Assembly (NCBI RefSeq): GCF_904846035.1
Contig: NZ_CAJGYT010000001.1
Span: forward strand, 124,001 to 188,000
Origin: Psychrobacter aestuarii
GTDB taxonomy: Bacteria; Pseudomonadota; Gammaproteobacteria; Pseudomonadales; Moraxellaceae
Direction of reading: 5' to 3'
DNA length: 64,000 nt
Positions 63,279 to 64,000 of this stretch are shown piece after piece (positions within the stretch are counted from its first letter, which is position 1; every line of letters begins with the position of its first letter). The position numbers and the translations under genes are program-made. Under the pieces are notes generated by a model. It ran no database searches and had not been told where the DNA came from. It saw only the letters and a list, made by a program, of their open reading frames with translations.

Positions 63279-64000
63279 GTGTTAAGTCGCATTACTTTAC
63301 GTCAAATGGAATATTTTGTCACAACGGCAGAGAGCGGTAGCATCATTATTGCCGCTGAAAAAATCCATATCTCATCGCCGTCTATATCGGCCGCCATCGC
63401 GCATATGGAAGAAGAGCTGCATGTTCAGCTGTTCATTCGTCAACATGCCAAGGGATTGCTATTAACTGAGATTGGCGAGCAGGTAAAAGAGGCGTGTAAA
63501 GTGATTTTGGCGCAGTCTTCTGATTTGTATTCGATGTCAGCCGACTTTACAGGCGTCATGCGCGGCAAGCTAAAAGTAGGCTGTTTTTCAGCGTTTGCTC
63601 CGCATATCTATGCCGACATCATTCACGGGTTTTCAAGCCTGTATAAACAAGTCGATTTAGAAGCGGTGATAGACGACCATCACAACCTATTACAAGGGCT
63701 GATGAACAACACCTTGGATTTGGCACTTTTGTATGACCTGCATATTGATGAAAACTTAATTAACTTCACACCCCTTGCTGACTTACCGCCGTATGTATTG
63801 CTCGCTGAGACGCATCCACTCGCCAAAAGCAAGGCGATAACACTCGAGGAGCTGACCGAGTACCCGATGATATTGCTCGATATGCCATACAGCAATGAAT
63901 ACTTTTTGTCCTTATTTAGAAATAAAAACCTACAACCAAACATCATCGACACCTGCAAATATGTGGACGTCATCCGCTCGATGGTCGGCAACAATATCGG
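63279..64000 (+). CDS. LysR-family regulator, truncated by the window edge
   Basis: The first 240 codons are present and the gene runs off the right end. GTG 63279 is the start, with AAAGGA upstream. The N-terminus LRQMEYFVTTAESGSIIIAA and SSPSISAAIAHMEEELHVQL form the LysR winged helix. The effector domain follows (LKVGCFSAFAPHIYADIIHG). It probably controls the monooxygenase, RidA and DUF1028 genes, perhaps through the inverted repeat at 61925-61956. Confidence 0.93.
   Translation, partial: MLSRITLRQMEYFVTTAESGSIIIAAEKIHISSPSISAAIAHMEEELHVQLFIRQHAKGLLLTEIGEQVKEACKVILAQSSDLYSMSADFTGVMRGKLKVGCFSAFAPHIYADIIHGFSSLYKQVDLEAVIDDHHNLLQGLMNNTLDLALLYDLHIDENLINFTPLADLPPYVLLAETHPLAKSKAITLEELTEYPMILLDMPYSNEYFLSLFRNKNLQPNIIDTCKYVDVIRSMVGNNI

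Noticed and set aside
1-64000. CRISPR arrays, tRNA or rRNA genes, transposases, prophage genes
   Set aside because: No spaced repeat series, tRNA-like T-arm sequence, rRNA segment, DDE transposase or integrase motif was noticed on reading. A dedicated search could still find a missed short element.

Overview
The window looks like a chromosomal segment of a Moraxellaceae bacterium, most likely Psychrobacter. This is a judgement from gene content, codon style and protein similarity recalled from memory, not from a search. No rRNA, tRNA, CRISPR array, transposase or integrase gene was seen. About 54 protein genes are supported. The last one, a LysR regulator, runs off the right edge.

Layout: (1) 1-6.35 kb, a probable amine or amino-acid use cluster: ornithine-cyclodeaminase-like enzyme, AraC regulator, aldehyde dehydrogenase and APC permease. 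(2) 6.9-13.1 kb, one long operon with a biotin carrier protein, biotin carboxylase, the three 5-oxoprolinase subunits PxpB/PxpC/PxpA, an NRAMP-fold transporter without the metal motif, and a second carrier-like protein that has lost its biotin lysine. It ends at a strong terminator. (3) 13.2-20.7 kb, a complete type I Zorya anti-phage system, zorA-zorB-zorC-zorD: a proton-driven membrane motor, an EH-signature protein and a SNF2-type helicase. (4) 20.9-22.9 kb, three poorly known leftward genes, flanked by two identical 16-bp sequences. (5) 23.4-33.9 kb, recC-recB-recD, the RecBCD helicase-nuclease that processes broken and phage DNA, so two DNA-defence or repair machines sit close together. 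(6) 34-46.2 kb, mostly housekeeping and conserved hypothetical genes: purine phosphoribosyltransferase, CstA-family peptide or pyruvate transporter, an ArsA-like ATPase with a small CC-ending partner, a DUF2868/DUF3482 membrane protein and GTPase pair, an SDR, a VOC protein, a LysR regulator and a membrane-tailed GNAT. (7) 46.2-54.9 kb, an ABC exporter and the 2-methylcitrate pathway for propionate (prpB, prpC, acnD, prpF; no prpD), with an unusual small SecD-head-like lipoprotein gene between prpC and acnD. (8) 55-64 kb, a second NRAMP-fold transporter, LysR regulators, several small cytosolic or membrane proteins, and a flavin monooxygenase / RidA / DUF1028 / LysR catabolic cluster.

The most notable observations are: the intact Zorya motor with its predicted proton-carrying Asp26; the arrangement of accB/accC-like genes with pxpB/pxpC, which separates out all the parts of a urea-carboxylase-like enzyme, plus a biotin-less carrier paralogue; and two mutually exclusive hairpins on the cstA ribosome-binding site, one presenting an AAGGAG loop typical of a CsrA site. 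Zorya itself is a described defence family. The other points are sequence-based hypotheses.
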